From positions 1-64,000 of the forward strand of contig CAJTCR010000012.1 in NCBI GenBank assembly GCA_910574915.1: 64,000 nt of DNA, read 5' to 3'. Under the pieces are notes generated by a model. That model searched no databases, was not told the origin of the DNA, and saw nothing but the letters and a program-made list of their open reading frames with translations. A program made the translations under genes and the position numbers. Positions 1 through 7,181 of the stretch are shown piece after piece; the first letter of the stretch is position 1, and every line of letters begins with the position of its first letter. The stretch is from Eubacteriaceae bacterium (GTDB taxonomy: Bacteria; Bacillota; Clostridia; Lachnospirales; Lachnospiraceae).

Positions 1-376
1 CCTTCCCACCACGTTTGCAACCGTAGTGGTACTATGACCTCTGCTGACTTCTCGTGGTAAATCTTGTTTCAACCGCTCCCGCGAATGTTCTATCACTTTG
101 GATGCGTCCACGAGACCTCCCCGGGTACTCACACGCTCTTTCCCTCTTATACTCACTCCATAACTACTAACTACCGTTCCGTGCAGTTATCGGACTTTGG
201 TTTGTTTGGCAACCTTATCCCTGTATTTAGCCTCAAATGTAGCAAGCCAGAGTTTTGCCTAATCCTTTCTTCAGATTCCACCTCACGATGGACACCCTTG
301 GCTTCGGCTGTATCCTTCCCACTGCCGGGCGGATTGGGGACTTTCACCCGTTAGAACGTGTGCCCACCGGGCACAC
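1..376 (-). mobile_element. Group II intron (class IIC), 5' part only
   Basis: Read on the minus strand, this is the 5' half of a group II intron RNA starting at 376 with GTGTGCCCGG and running off the left edge. Recognisable pieces are the early GGGTGAAAGTCCC block, an AAGGGTGTCC block, TACCCGGGGAGGTCT, and GAAGTCAGCAGAGGTCATAG near the window edge. These match, from memory, the Oceanobacillus iheyensis IIC intron of known structure. The intron begins one base after the T-run of a terminator hairpin (384-420), which is the site preference known for class IIC. The reverse transcriptase gene (domain IV) and the 3' end must lie outside the window, so its integrity is unknown. Confidence 0.85.
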
Positions 377-381
377 CAAAA

Positions 382-422
382 AAGCCGCTTACTCTTAAAC
401 AATAAATAAGAATAAGCGGCTT
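382..422 (-). terminator. Rho-independent terminator and probable intron target
   Basis: A ten-base inverted repeat (382-391 with 413-422) is followed on the minus strand by six T (383-378). It ends transcription of the small gene at 437-616. The group IIC intron starts two bases past the T-run, so the hairpin probably also served as the intron's insertion signal. Confidence 0.85.
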
Positions 423-436
423 CATAATGATGTGCC

Positions 437-616
437 TTAGACATATTCAATTTTCATTCTCTTGACGGGTGCGTTTACGACCTTGAATATCAACTCGTCA
501 ACGCAGTCAGTATATCTGCCCTGCTGTATGAGCTGATTTTTCAGTTCCACAAGGCTATGTAATAAAATACTCCGTTCTTGGCTGTCTACATATAAATGGT
601 TTTTCTTTTCTCTCAT
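437..616 (-). CDS. Small hypothetical protein, 59 aa
   Basis: Start chosen at the ATG at 616 (MREKKNHLY...), which has GGAGGTG upstream; an in-frame GTG nine bases earlier lies inside the ribosome-binding site. The product is a small charged protein without a signal peptide or membrane segment. From memory, near-identical short proteins are common in conjugative or integrative elements of gut Clostridia, which would suit this island, but no function is known to me. It is the last gene before the terminator and the group II intron. The frame, the RBS and the terminator make it a real gene. Confidence 0.65.
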   Translation of the reverse strand: MREKKNHLYVDSQERSILLHSLVELKNQLIQQGRYTDCVDELIFKVVNAPVKRMKIEYV

Positions 617-730
617 AAACAACACCTCCGTTTCTTAACTACATAATATACAAAAGTGCTAAAATACTCTAATATGCAAATGAGCGAAATCCTATTTTTC
701 TCAACATACTATATGGGAAGCATACGATAG

Positions 731-1957
731 CTATGTAATTTTACTATTTAATGTCACACCAACCACCTTTTCTAATACACTTATCTGTTCTTTTAATTTT
801 GCATACTCTTCATCCGTTTGCTTTTCTAATGCTATCAATGATGCTATTTCATTTTCAGTTAATACATCATTATGCTCAAGAAATAATTTTTCATCATACA
901 TGGAAACAACACTAATATATATTTTTTCACATTTCTGATTGAATCTCATATCCTCTTTTAAATATTTCTCAAACTCACTACTACCAAAACAATTTCTTTG
1001 ATAAGCACTTTTATATGTGGTTAAATACCATCCTATACCATCCATATAATAAAAATTTGAAACCTTTATCCCTAATTTTAAAATTTGAAACATATACTTT
1101 TCGTATGAGTTTAAAAGATGGATTTGTTTTTCTATCTCATCAAGACTGTTAATATCCCATGCACCTTCTCGTATCACCGAATAAGTAGCCATATTCATAC
1201 ATTCTTTATCTTCAAATTGGGCGGCAAATCCTTTATAGTAATTTGATTTTAACAGCCTATCCATAATATCATTCAATCCCAAAAACCTTTCAAAATAAGT
1301 ACAATCAATAGGTTCTGTCATGTAATCAAAATTTAGCTTTACATTTACCGCATCATCTGCCAATGCCAATGCTATCGGTTCAAGAATTACAAATAAAATA
1401 ATTCCAATTCCTATAGTGTATTTTAATACTTCCATAAAAAATTTTTCATCTTTTTCATGTGCAAAATTTTTTTGTAATCTTGCTACATAAAAGGTATCAA
1501 AACCTTGCTTATGAATAATTTTATGAGATTTGTTAATTAGTTCTCTATGATGCATAAAGTAATCATCTAAAATTGTCTTTATCTCTTTATATCCATACAC
1601 CATTTTTTCTAATTGATTTCTAATCTTTGAATCCATAGGAAAGCGTTCTTTTTTTTCCCATTTTTTTAATTCACCATTATCTTTATTTGATAGATATAAC
1701 ATTGAATCAAATACTTCACTGGCTTGACGTACAGAATAAAAGGCACAATCAAAGTAGCCATCCTCATATAAGAAGATAGAATTAATCAAAAGTTGAGTCG
1801 CCTCTGATAAAAAGGCATTACAGTACATGACATCTAAACGTCCAGTAATTAGCAGCATACCATGCAAATAAGATAATAATTCTTTTCGTTCTGGTAACTC
1901 ACATTTCTTTTTACAATTATCTTTCATGTTCTGCATTATCATTTCTTGTAAATCCAT
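731..1957 (-). CDS. Uncharacterised 408-aa accessory protein
   Basis: Not recognised. Start ATG at 1957 with GAGGAG eight bases upstream. The protein is mostly alpha-helical in character, with one hydrophobic stretch near residues 182-203 that could be a membrane segment, and a Glu/Lys-rich, probably coiled-coil C-terminus (about residues 365-400). Base composition is visibly more AT-rich than the flanking rlmD and yhaM genes, like the adjacent restriction-modification genes, so it was probably acquired with them. It lies just downstream of the second rlmD-tail copy, in the same orientation. A role in defence is possible from position alone; nothing in the sequence proves it. Confidence 0.7.
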   Translation of the reverse strand: MDLQEMIMQNMKDNCKKKCELPERKELLSYLHGMLLITGRLDVMYCNAFLSEATQLLINSIFLYEDGYFDCAFYSVRQASEVFDSMLYLSNKDNGELKKWEKKERFPMDSKIRNQLEKMVYGYKEIKTILDDYFMHHRELINKSHKIIHKQGFDTFYVARLQKNFAHEKDEKFFMEVLKYTIGIGIILFVILEPIALALADDAVNVKLNFDYMTEPIDCTYFERFLGLNDIMDRLLKSNYYKGFAAQFEDKECMNMATYSVIREGAWDINSLDEIEKQIHLLNSYEKYMFQILKLGIKVSNFYYMDGIGWYLTTYKSAYQRNCFGSSEFEKYLKEDMRFNQKCEKIYISVVSMYDEKLFLEHNDVLTENEIASLIALEKQTDEEYAKLKEQISVLEKVVGVTLNSKIT

Positions 1958-1966
1958 AAATCTCCT

Positions 1967-2341
1967 CTAAATTACATTAAAATATTTTAAAGCATCTTTA
2001 ATCGCTTCCACTTTCTCTGTTGTCGGATGTTTCCTCGGCTGTTTCAATTTCTCTACCGCATTAGGGGCATCATACATCGGCAAACCTAAATCTCGTTTTA
2101 CCTCTGCGATATATGCGGTATGTACTTTGAAGCCATATTTCGCTTCTATGTACTCCTTAATCATCTTGTATGTAACTCGCTCTTTCGGCTTGTATGCTTC
2201 GGCTCTCTTGGCGATATTATCAAGCGTCACTTTTCCCTCACCCTCGCCAAACTCGACTTTTACGTTGATTACGCTATCAGGTTTTTTGTGGGAAAGCATT
2301 ACAACCGTCTCCACATGCATACAAATTAAAGACATATCCAC
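1967..2341 (-). pseudogene. Displaced 3' fragment of rlmD (tail module copy A)
   Basis: The frame from residue 9 (HVETVVML...) to the stop is a near-copy of the last 116 residues of the RlmD tail encoded at 4178-4525; seven residues differ. The first eight residues are unrelated to RlmD and there is no convincing ribosome-binding site, only GTG or ATG codons just after the upstream restriction gene. This copy ends at a natural stop after NVI, whereas the copy fused to rlmD reads on for 17 more residues. It is best read as the original 3' end of rlmD left behind when the cassette inserted. A free-standing expressed tail domain is the alternative. Confidence 0.6.
1970..2317 (-). repeat. Long direct repeat, copy A (rlmD 3' end)
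   Basis: About 348 bp, roughly 93% identical by eye to 4178-4525 in the same orientation. Together the two copies bracket the restriction-modification genes. Homology begins abruptly at the codon for the His of HVETVV and ends near the stop codon of this copy. Confidence 0.85.
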
Positions 2342-2347
2342 ACAAAA

Positions 2348-3232
2348 TCAATTTATATAATCCCAGATATCTTCACATAGTAAGTAATCTAATGTTTTAA
2401 TATGCTTTTTTAATAAAATATCCGTTTTCATAATGGGACGCAAATCGCAATAATATACACCATCCAATGGATTTAATCCTATAGTATATGCTTTAAAATG
2501 ACCTGTCAAAAAAGTTTGACCTATTTTATAATTTGGTTCTTTTCCAGCCCTTTGAACATCATGCAAAAATATGGCAAAATGTGGTGTGTCTGTTTGTGTT
2601 AGCCTGTTATACATTAACTTGTCTAAAAATATTTTATCAATTCTATCTTTACTGGATGTCTTAACAGAGCCGATAGCAACAATTTCACCATTAATTTTTA
2701 TTTCTATATCATTTTGATATTTCATTGTTTCAGTTGAATTCGGCACTTTAACACTTAATGTTTCTGATTCAATGGCAAAACCAAGTTTTTTCATAATTAA
2801 TTGCATTAAACGTTCAAATAAATCTCCATTTACTTTTCTTGACGTATTAGTTTTTGATGATGGCAAGGCATCTAACGCACAACCTATTGATTGTTGAGTA
2901 GTATATATAAAATCATTTACATACTTTCTATTCAATTCATCATCTTTTATATCACGAATATGCTCTAATGTTGTCTCAAAATTTCTTGCTATACTATCAT
3001 AATCTGATAATGATAAAAATAAATCTCCATTCACCGGACGAGTAATATTATACTCACCATCCCTTCTGTATTGAAAAAAACGATAATTATTCTCATTCTG
3101 AGCAATAATCTCTGCTTGTAGCTCTACCGAAATAAATTCTAAATAATATTTAGAAAAATCAATATAATCTTCTATTCTTGCAAATCGCTCTTTTTGAGAT
3201 ACCCATGACATGATTTCCCACAATGTTTTCAT
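2348..3232 (-). CDS. Type II restriction endonuclease (probable)
   Basis: A 294-aa cytoplasmic protein whose ATG overlaps the methyltransferase stop (ATGA), giving translational coupling. The likely nuclease core is residues 135-197: an acidic helix (GDLFERL, Glu140), then Asp175 in NDIEIKI, then GSVKTSSKDR at 188-197. This resembles the PD-(D/E)xK layout, but Ser189 stands where Glu or Asp is usual before xK191. Gene order methyltransferase then nuclease, the same AT-rich base composition and the coupling identify it as the partner of the adjacent methyltransferase. Recognition sequence cannot be read from the protein. It would cut DNA lacking the methyl mark placed by its neighbour. Confidence 0.75.
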   Translation of the reverse strand: MKTLWEIMSWVSQKERFARIEDYIDFSKYYLEFISVELQAEIIAQNENNYRFFQYRRDGEYNITRPVNGDLFLSLSDYDSIARNFETTLEHIRDIKDDELNRKYVNDFIYTTQQSIGCALDALPSSKTNTSRKVNGDLFERLMQLIMKKLGFAIESETLSVKVPNSTETMKYQNDIEIKINGEIVAIGSVKTSSKDRIDKIFLDKLMYNRLTQTDTPHFAIFLHDVQRAGKEPNYKIGQTFLTGHFKAYTIGLNPLDGVYYCDLRPIMKTDILLKKHIKTLDYLLCEDIWDYIN

Positions 3233-4143
3233 CTTATTGTCTCCCTTCTTGCAGCAACCGCCTTATCATATTCAATCCATTCTTGTACTGTTTTCTCTTG
3301 AATTTTCCTAAGTCTAATAATTGCCCACTCCAAATATTCTTCATTCTGTTCTATTCCTATAAATTGTCTTTTTAATTGTTTAGCGCATACTGCTGTTGTG
3401 CCACTTCCAATAAAAGGGTCTAAAATAATTTCATTTTCATTGGAAGATGCTAATATTATTTTTCTCAAAAGTTCTTCTGGCTTTTGAGTTGGATGCGGTG
3501 TTTTTTCCCCCATTCCATTACATGTAGTAGGTATTTCAATTACATCTTTAGGTTTTGCACCCAAAGGGTTCGGCATCCAATTATTCCTTTGTTTTCCATT
3601 CCCATATTGACTAGTTTTAGCCTGTGGATGCGATGGATATTTTAAAGTATGAGAATTATATGGTATACGAACAGAATCTATATTCATAGTATGTTTATTT
3701 GATTTACGCAAACATAAAATACTTTCATGACTCCGTCCCCAGTCATTCCCCAAATTTGCTTTATTTTTATAATGCCAGATTATCCACTTGCAGTTATAGA
3801 AATATTTCATTGCCGGATGATGGATGTCTGCTAATATTTCAGAGAAGCCACAAATATATAAAGTTCCCGAATCTTTTAACACACGACTTGCCTCTTTAAT
3901 CCATTTAACTGAAAACTTTATATACTCATCCTGACTTTTAAAAGTATCCCAATCAGCCTTTTTAATAGAATAGGGAGGATCCGCAAAAATCAAATCGATA
4001 GACGAATCTCTAAATTTTTTTAATACTTGCAAACTATCCCCCAAAAATAAGCATCCGTTTTCTTCAGAATAAAAACTATTAGGAACTGTTCTTTTTAATG
4101 CTGTTTTGTAACTCAAAAAATCATTATCTAGATTTTGCATCAT
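3229..4143 (-). CDS. Type II site-specific DNA methyltransferase (beta class)
   Basis: A 304-aa N4-cytosine/N6-adenine methyltransferase. Motif IV DPPY lies at about 55-58, followed by the target-recognition region, then HPTQKPEELL and the SAM-binding FIGSGTT (motif I) near residue 252. That IV-TRD-I order is the beta class. The start is the ATG pair at 4143/4140, with GAAAGGAG upstream; an upstream in-frame ATG at 4173 precedes that site and is less likely. The 5' end overlaps the 3' end of rlmD by about 20 bp. It should protect host DNA from the nuclease encoded immediately downstream. The target base and site are not deducible here. Confidence 0.9.
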   Translation of the reverse strand: MMQNLDNDFLSYKTALKRTVPNSFYSEENGCLFLGDSLQVLKKFRDSSIDLIFADPPYSIKKADWDTFKSQDEYIKFSVKWIKEASRVLKDSGTLYICGFSEILADIHHPAMKYFYNCKWIIWHYKNKANLGNDWGRSHESILCLRKSNKHTMNIDSVRIPYNSHTLKYPSHPQAKTSQYGNGKQRNNWMPNPLGAKPKDVIEIPTTCNGMGEKTPHPTQKPEELLRKIILASSNENEIILDPFIGSGTTAVCAKQLKRQFIGIEQNEEYLEWAIIRLRKIQEKTVQEWIEYDKAVAARRETIR

Positions 4144-5848
4144 CAAAACCGCTCCTTTCTCTCGTATTTTCATAGCTTATAATGCCAAAATGTTTCAAAG
4201 CATCCTTTATCGCTTCCGCTTTCTCCGCTGTCGGATGTTTCCTCGGCTGTTTCAATTCCTCTACCGCATTCGGGGCATCATACATCGGCAACCCTAAATC
4301 CCTCTTTACCTCTGCGATATATGCGGTATGTACTTTGAAGCCGTATTTCGCTTCTATGTACTCCTTAATCATCTTGTAAGTAACACGCTCTTTCGGCTTG
4401 TACGCTTCGGCTCTCTTGGCGATATTATCAAGCGGTACTTTACCCTCACCCTCGCCAAACTCCACTTTTACGTTGATTACGCTATCAGGTTTTTTGTGGG
4501 AAAGCATTACAACCGTCTCGACATGCACCGTCTGACAAAACAAATCCACCCCACTCCATCTCACCACCTCATACTCCCCGCTCCCGCAAAGCACCTTCAA
4601 ATCCCGAGCCAGTGTCGCCGAGTCACAGCTTACGTACACAACCCGTTCTGGCTGTATCTTTAAAATTGTTTCCAGCAGCTTTGCTCCGCAGCCCTTGCGC
4701 GGCGGGTCTACGACTACTACCTGCGGCGCGTTTCCGTGCAGTTTTTCCAGTGCGTCCTCTGCTTCGCCCGCAAAAAACTCTGCGTTATGGATGCCGTTGA
4801 TTGCGGCGTTTCTTTTGGCGTCTTCTACTGCCTGCGGGACGATCTCGATGCCGTATACTTTTTTTGCGCGCTGCGCTAAAAACAGGGAAATCGTTCCGAT
4901 TCCGCAGTATAAGTCCCATACAATTTCTCTGCCGGTCAGTCCGGCAAATTCCAGTACTTTGCGGTACAGCACTTCGGTCTGTATCGGATTTACTTGGTAA
5001 AAGGAAAGCGGCGAGATCTGGAATTTGACCGTTCCGATTGTATCTTCGATAAAGCTGTTTCCCCAGAGTGTATTTACCGTGTCGCCCATAATGACGTTAT
5101 TGCGCTTTTGATTGACGCTGATGGTAATGCTTGTCATGCCTTGTATGCGTGCGAGCTTGTCTGTGAGGGCGGCTGCGTCCGGCAGGGATCTGCCGTTGAT
5201 GACGATGCATACCATAAGCTGCTTTGATGTATATCCATAACGGATCAGTACGTGGCGCACCAGCCCGGTGCCGTCTGTTTCGTTGTATGGCTGGATCTGG
5301 TGCTGCCGCATCCATTGCAGGATGACTGTAAGTACCTCTTTGTTCTGCGGCACGCCCAGACAGCAGTCTTCTACAGGGATGATAGTGTGTGTCCTCGCCG
5401 CGTAAAATCCTGCTGCCAGCCTGCCATTTTTATCAAGCCCGATCGGGAACTGCGCCTTATTTCGGTAGCGGAACGGTTCTTTCATGCCGATGACCGGCTC
5501 GAACGGTATGCGGCTGACATCCAGCCCTCCAATGCGTGATAAGTTGTTTCGGATTTTGTTCTGCTTGTATTCCAACTGCTTTTCGTAGGAAAGCGCCTGG
5601 ATCTGGCAGCCGCCGCATTGACGGTGTACAGGGCATCTTGGCTCGATGCGGTCGGGCGACGGTTCCAGCAGTTCTGTCAGCCTGGCGTATCCGTATGTTT
5701 TTTTCAGCTTTGTGATGTTTGCGCGAATTTTGTCGCCAACGAGTGCGTCTTTTACGAAAAAAGTCATTTCTCCGTCTGCTTTTCCGATGCCAGACCCGTC
5801 TGCTCCCATGTCCACGATCTCTAATTCGATCAAATCATTTTTTTTCAT
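4124..5848 (-). CDS. rlmD: 23S rRNA (uracil-C5) methyltransferase RlmD/RumA with extra C-terminal module
   Basis: Methylates a uracil (U1939 in E. coli) in 23S rRNA using SAM. The start is the ATG at 5848, eight bases after GGAG, giving 574 aa; an upstream ATG at 5899 lacks such a site. Visible parts: an N-terminal TRAM domain (about 1-60), iron-sulfur cysteines in CPVHRQCGGC (72-81), the SAM-binding DLYCGIGT, VVVDPPRKG, and the catalytic Cys in YVSCDSAT (about 408). Residues 442-557 form an additional Lys/Glu-rich module not present in E. coli RlmD; the last 17 residues come from sequence past the repeat. The module lies in a long direct repeat, so the 3' end has probably been replaced by an incoming cassette. 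Confidence 0.92.
   Translation of the reverse strand: MKKNDLIELEIVDMGADGSGIGKADGEMTFFVKDALVGDKIRANITKLKKTYGYARLTELLEPSPDRIEPRCPVHRQCGGCQIQALSYEKQLEYKQNKIRNNLSRIGGLDVSRIPFEPVIGMKEPFRYRNKAQFPIGLDKNGRLAAGFYAARTHTIIPVEDCCLGVPQNKEVLTVILQWMRQHQIQPYNETDGTGLVRHVLIRYGYTSKQLMVCIVINGRSLPDAAALTDKLARIQGMTSITISVNQKRNNVIMGDTVNTLWGNSFIEDTIGTVKFQISPLSFYQVNPIQTEVLYRKVLEFAGLTGREIVWDLYCGIGTISLFLAQRAKKVYGIEIVPQAVEDAKRNAAINGIHNAEFFAGEAEDALEKLHGNAPQVVVVDPPRKGCGAKLLETILKIQPERVVYVSCDSATLARDLKVLCGSGEYEVVRWSGVDLFCQTVHVETVVMLSHKKPDSVINVKVEFGEGEGKVPLDNIAKRAEAYKPKERVTYKMIKEYIEAKYGFKVHTAYIAEVKRDLGLPMYDAPNAVEELKQPRKHPTAEKAEAIKDALKHFGIISYENTRERSGFDDAKSR
4178..4525 (-). repeat. Long direct repeat, copy B (fused to rlmD)
   Basis: Copy B of the ~348-bp repeat, encoding residues 442-557 of the present RlmD. 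Differences from copy A are mostly silent third-position changes, showing selection on the protein since divergence. Beyond this copy the rlmD frame reads 17 codons into sequence upstream of the methyltransferase gene. Confidence 0.85.
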
Positions 5849-5942
5849 ATTTACTTCTCCAATCCCAGTTGTTTGTCTGCGTGATTTCTGTTTTTCCAAA
5901 ATCGCTTGTTTACTGCGGTTTTGGCATAAAAATACAGCAGGC

Positions 5943-5980
5943 GTTCTGCGGATACAAAAATGGTTCTGTATCCGCAGAAC
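5943..5980 (-). terminator. Strong hairpin between yhaM and rlmD
   Basis: A perfect 14-bp inverted repeat (5943-5956 with 5967-5980), extended by a further GCAGG/CCTGC pairing, followed on the minus strand by TGTATTTTT. It probably ends the yhaM transcript upstream of rlmD. Confidence 0.7.
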
Positions 5981-6011
5981 TTTGGGGAACCTGCTTTCCT
6001 AATTGCTGCTG

Positions 6012-6956
6012 TTAAATGCTTGTTTTGCGGATATTGGACTCGAAAGACCTGTGGAAGCCAAGCCAGTCGGTGTTTCCATCCGGTATGTTTACGAATGCCT
6101 CCTCCATTGCTTCCATTTTGGCATCCATATTGTCGGCAAAGCTGAGTGCGACTGCTTCTGCAAGCGCTGGTTTTTTTGGCGAGCCATATTCCAGCTCTCC
6201 GTGATGCGCCAATATGCAGTGGATCAGCTCGTCTGCCAGTTTCTTTGGAAAATCCGGGATCTGTGCAATGCGTGCGGTCAGCATCTGCGTCCCTATTATA
6301 ATATGGCCCAGAAGCTGTCCTTCGTCTGTATAATCGTTTTCAGGAAATTTTGACAGCTCCTTGAGCTTGCCGACATCGTGGAATACCGCGGCTGTTACGA
6401 GCAGGTCGCGATTTAAAATATGGTACTGCGCCGCAAAGCTCTCGCACAGCTTTGCCACTCCAAGCGTATGCTGGAGCAGGCCGCCGACAAATCCATGATG
6501 CATCGTTTTTGCCGCTGAGTGAAACTGAAATGCCTCCTGGAACCTGGCGTCTCCAAAAAAACCGACGGTAAGCTGCTTTAAGTAAGGATTGCTGATGCGC
6601 TGGATCATGCCCATCAGTTCTGTGTACATCTGTCCGGTATCGTATCTGCTGACCGGAAGGTATTCTTTCGGATCGTATTCGCCCTGCTTCGCCTTGCGTA
6701 TGCGCTTGACATTGAGCTGCAAGGCGCCCTGAAAGCTTGTTACGTCGCCTACGACATTCAGATAATCCAGCTTTTCAAAATCATCGATGCCCAGTGAGCC
6801 AGGATCCCAGATTTTGGCGTCCAGCGCTCCTGTTTTATCCTGCAAGGTCAGCGATACAAACGGCTTGCCTGCCTTGGTCACTGACGGCTGCTTGTTTTTA
6901 CATAAGTAGATCTCGTTGATTCGTTCACCTTCACGCAAAGTTTCTATATAACGCAT
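6012..6956 (-). CDS. yhaM: 3'-5' exoribonuclease YhaM family (OB fold plus HD domain)
   Basis: A 314-aa cytoplasmic protein. Residues 15-90 look like an OB nucleic-acid-binding fold (VSLTLQDKTGALDAKIWD). Residues about 150-280 hold an HD domain: MHHGFVGGLLQHTLGV, VFHDVGK (metal-binding HD pair), HIIIG, CILAHHG and SFADNMDAK. This arrangement is that of Bacillus subtilis YhaM, an exonuclease acting on RNA and short DNA. Length is normal for the family. Start ATG at 6956 with GGAGG seven bases upstream. It is transcribed alone or ahead of rlmD, separated by a hairpin, and a MITE lies directly upstream of its start. Confidence 0.9.
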   Translation of the reverse strand: MRYIETLREGERINEIYLCKNKQPSVTKAGKPFVSLTLQDKTGALDAKIWDPGSLGIDDFEKLDYLNVVGDVTSFQGALQLNVKRIRKAKQGEYDPKEYLPVSRYDTGQMYTELMGMIQRISNPYLKQLTVGFFGDARFQEAFQFHSAAKTMHHGFVGGLLQHTLGVAKLCESFAAQYHILNRDLLVTAAVFHDVGKLKELSKFPENDYTDEGQLLGHIIIGTQMLTARIAQIPDFPKKLADELIHCILAHHGELEYGSPKKPALAEAVALSFADNMDAKMEAMEEAFVNIPDGNTDWLGFHRSFESNIRKTSI

Positions 6957-6990
6957 GTTTCTGCCTCCATATTCATCATTCTATTTGCTG

Positions 6991-7160
6991 CGCTAGAGCG
7001 TGTTTGAAAAATCATTCCTGCCATCTGCATTCCCCACTTTGCGTGATATTTGCGCCAAATTCAGGTTATATAGCCCGCTATGCGCCCTTCATTTGGCGCA
7101 AATCTCCCACAAATTGTGAAATACCTCTGACAGAAAGCATTTTTCAAACACGCTCTAGCG
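6991..7160. mobile_element. MITE-like element, 170 bp with 22-bp perfect terminal inverted repeats
   Basis: The first 22 bases (6991-7012) are the exact reverse complement of the last 22 (7139-7160); the tip contains GAGCGTGTTTGAAAAA. The interior holds no gene but has a second palindrome (TTTGCGCCAAAT near 7048 and ATTTGGCGCAAA near 7090). CTAG at both tips could be a target duplication inside the repeat. The same terminal sequence occurs once more at 45421-45440. Short, non-coding, with terminal repeats and an intergenic position: a miniature element moved in trans, possibly by an IS5-like transposase (inference). Confidence 0.8.
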
Positions 7161-7181
7161 GAACCAAGTCCCGCATGTTTT

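Noticed and set aside
64-354. 96-codon plus-strand frame at the left edge
   Set aside because: It is antisense to the group II intron RNA, whose conserved blocks explain the sequence; no RBS.
2120-2360. Overlapping plus-strand frames of 69 and 77 codons, with counterparts at 4182-4663
   Set aside because: Shadows of the duplicated rlmD tail; they recur only because the DNA is duplicated.
5849-5899. 17-residue longer N-terminus of RlmD
   Set aside because: The ATG at 5848 has a good GGAG site; the longer start has none, and the extra residues do not fit the TRAM domain.
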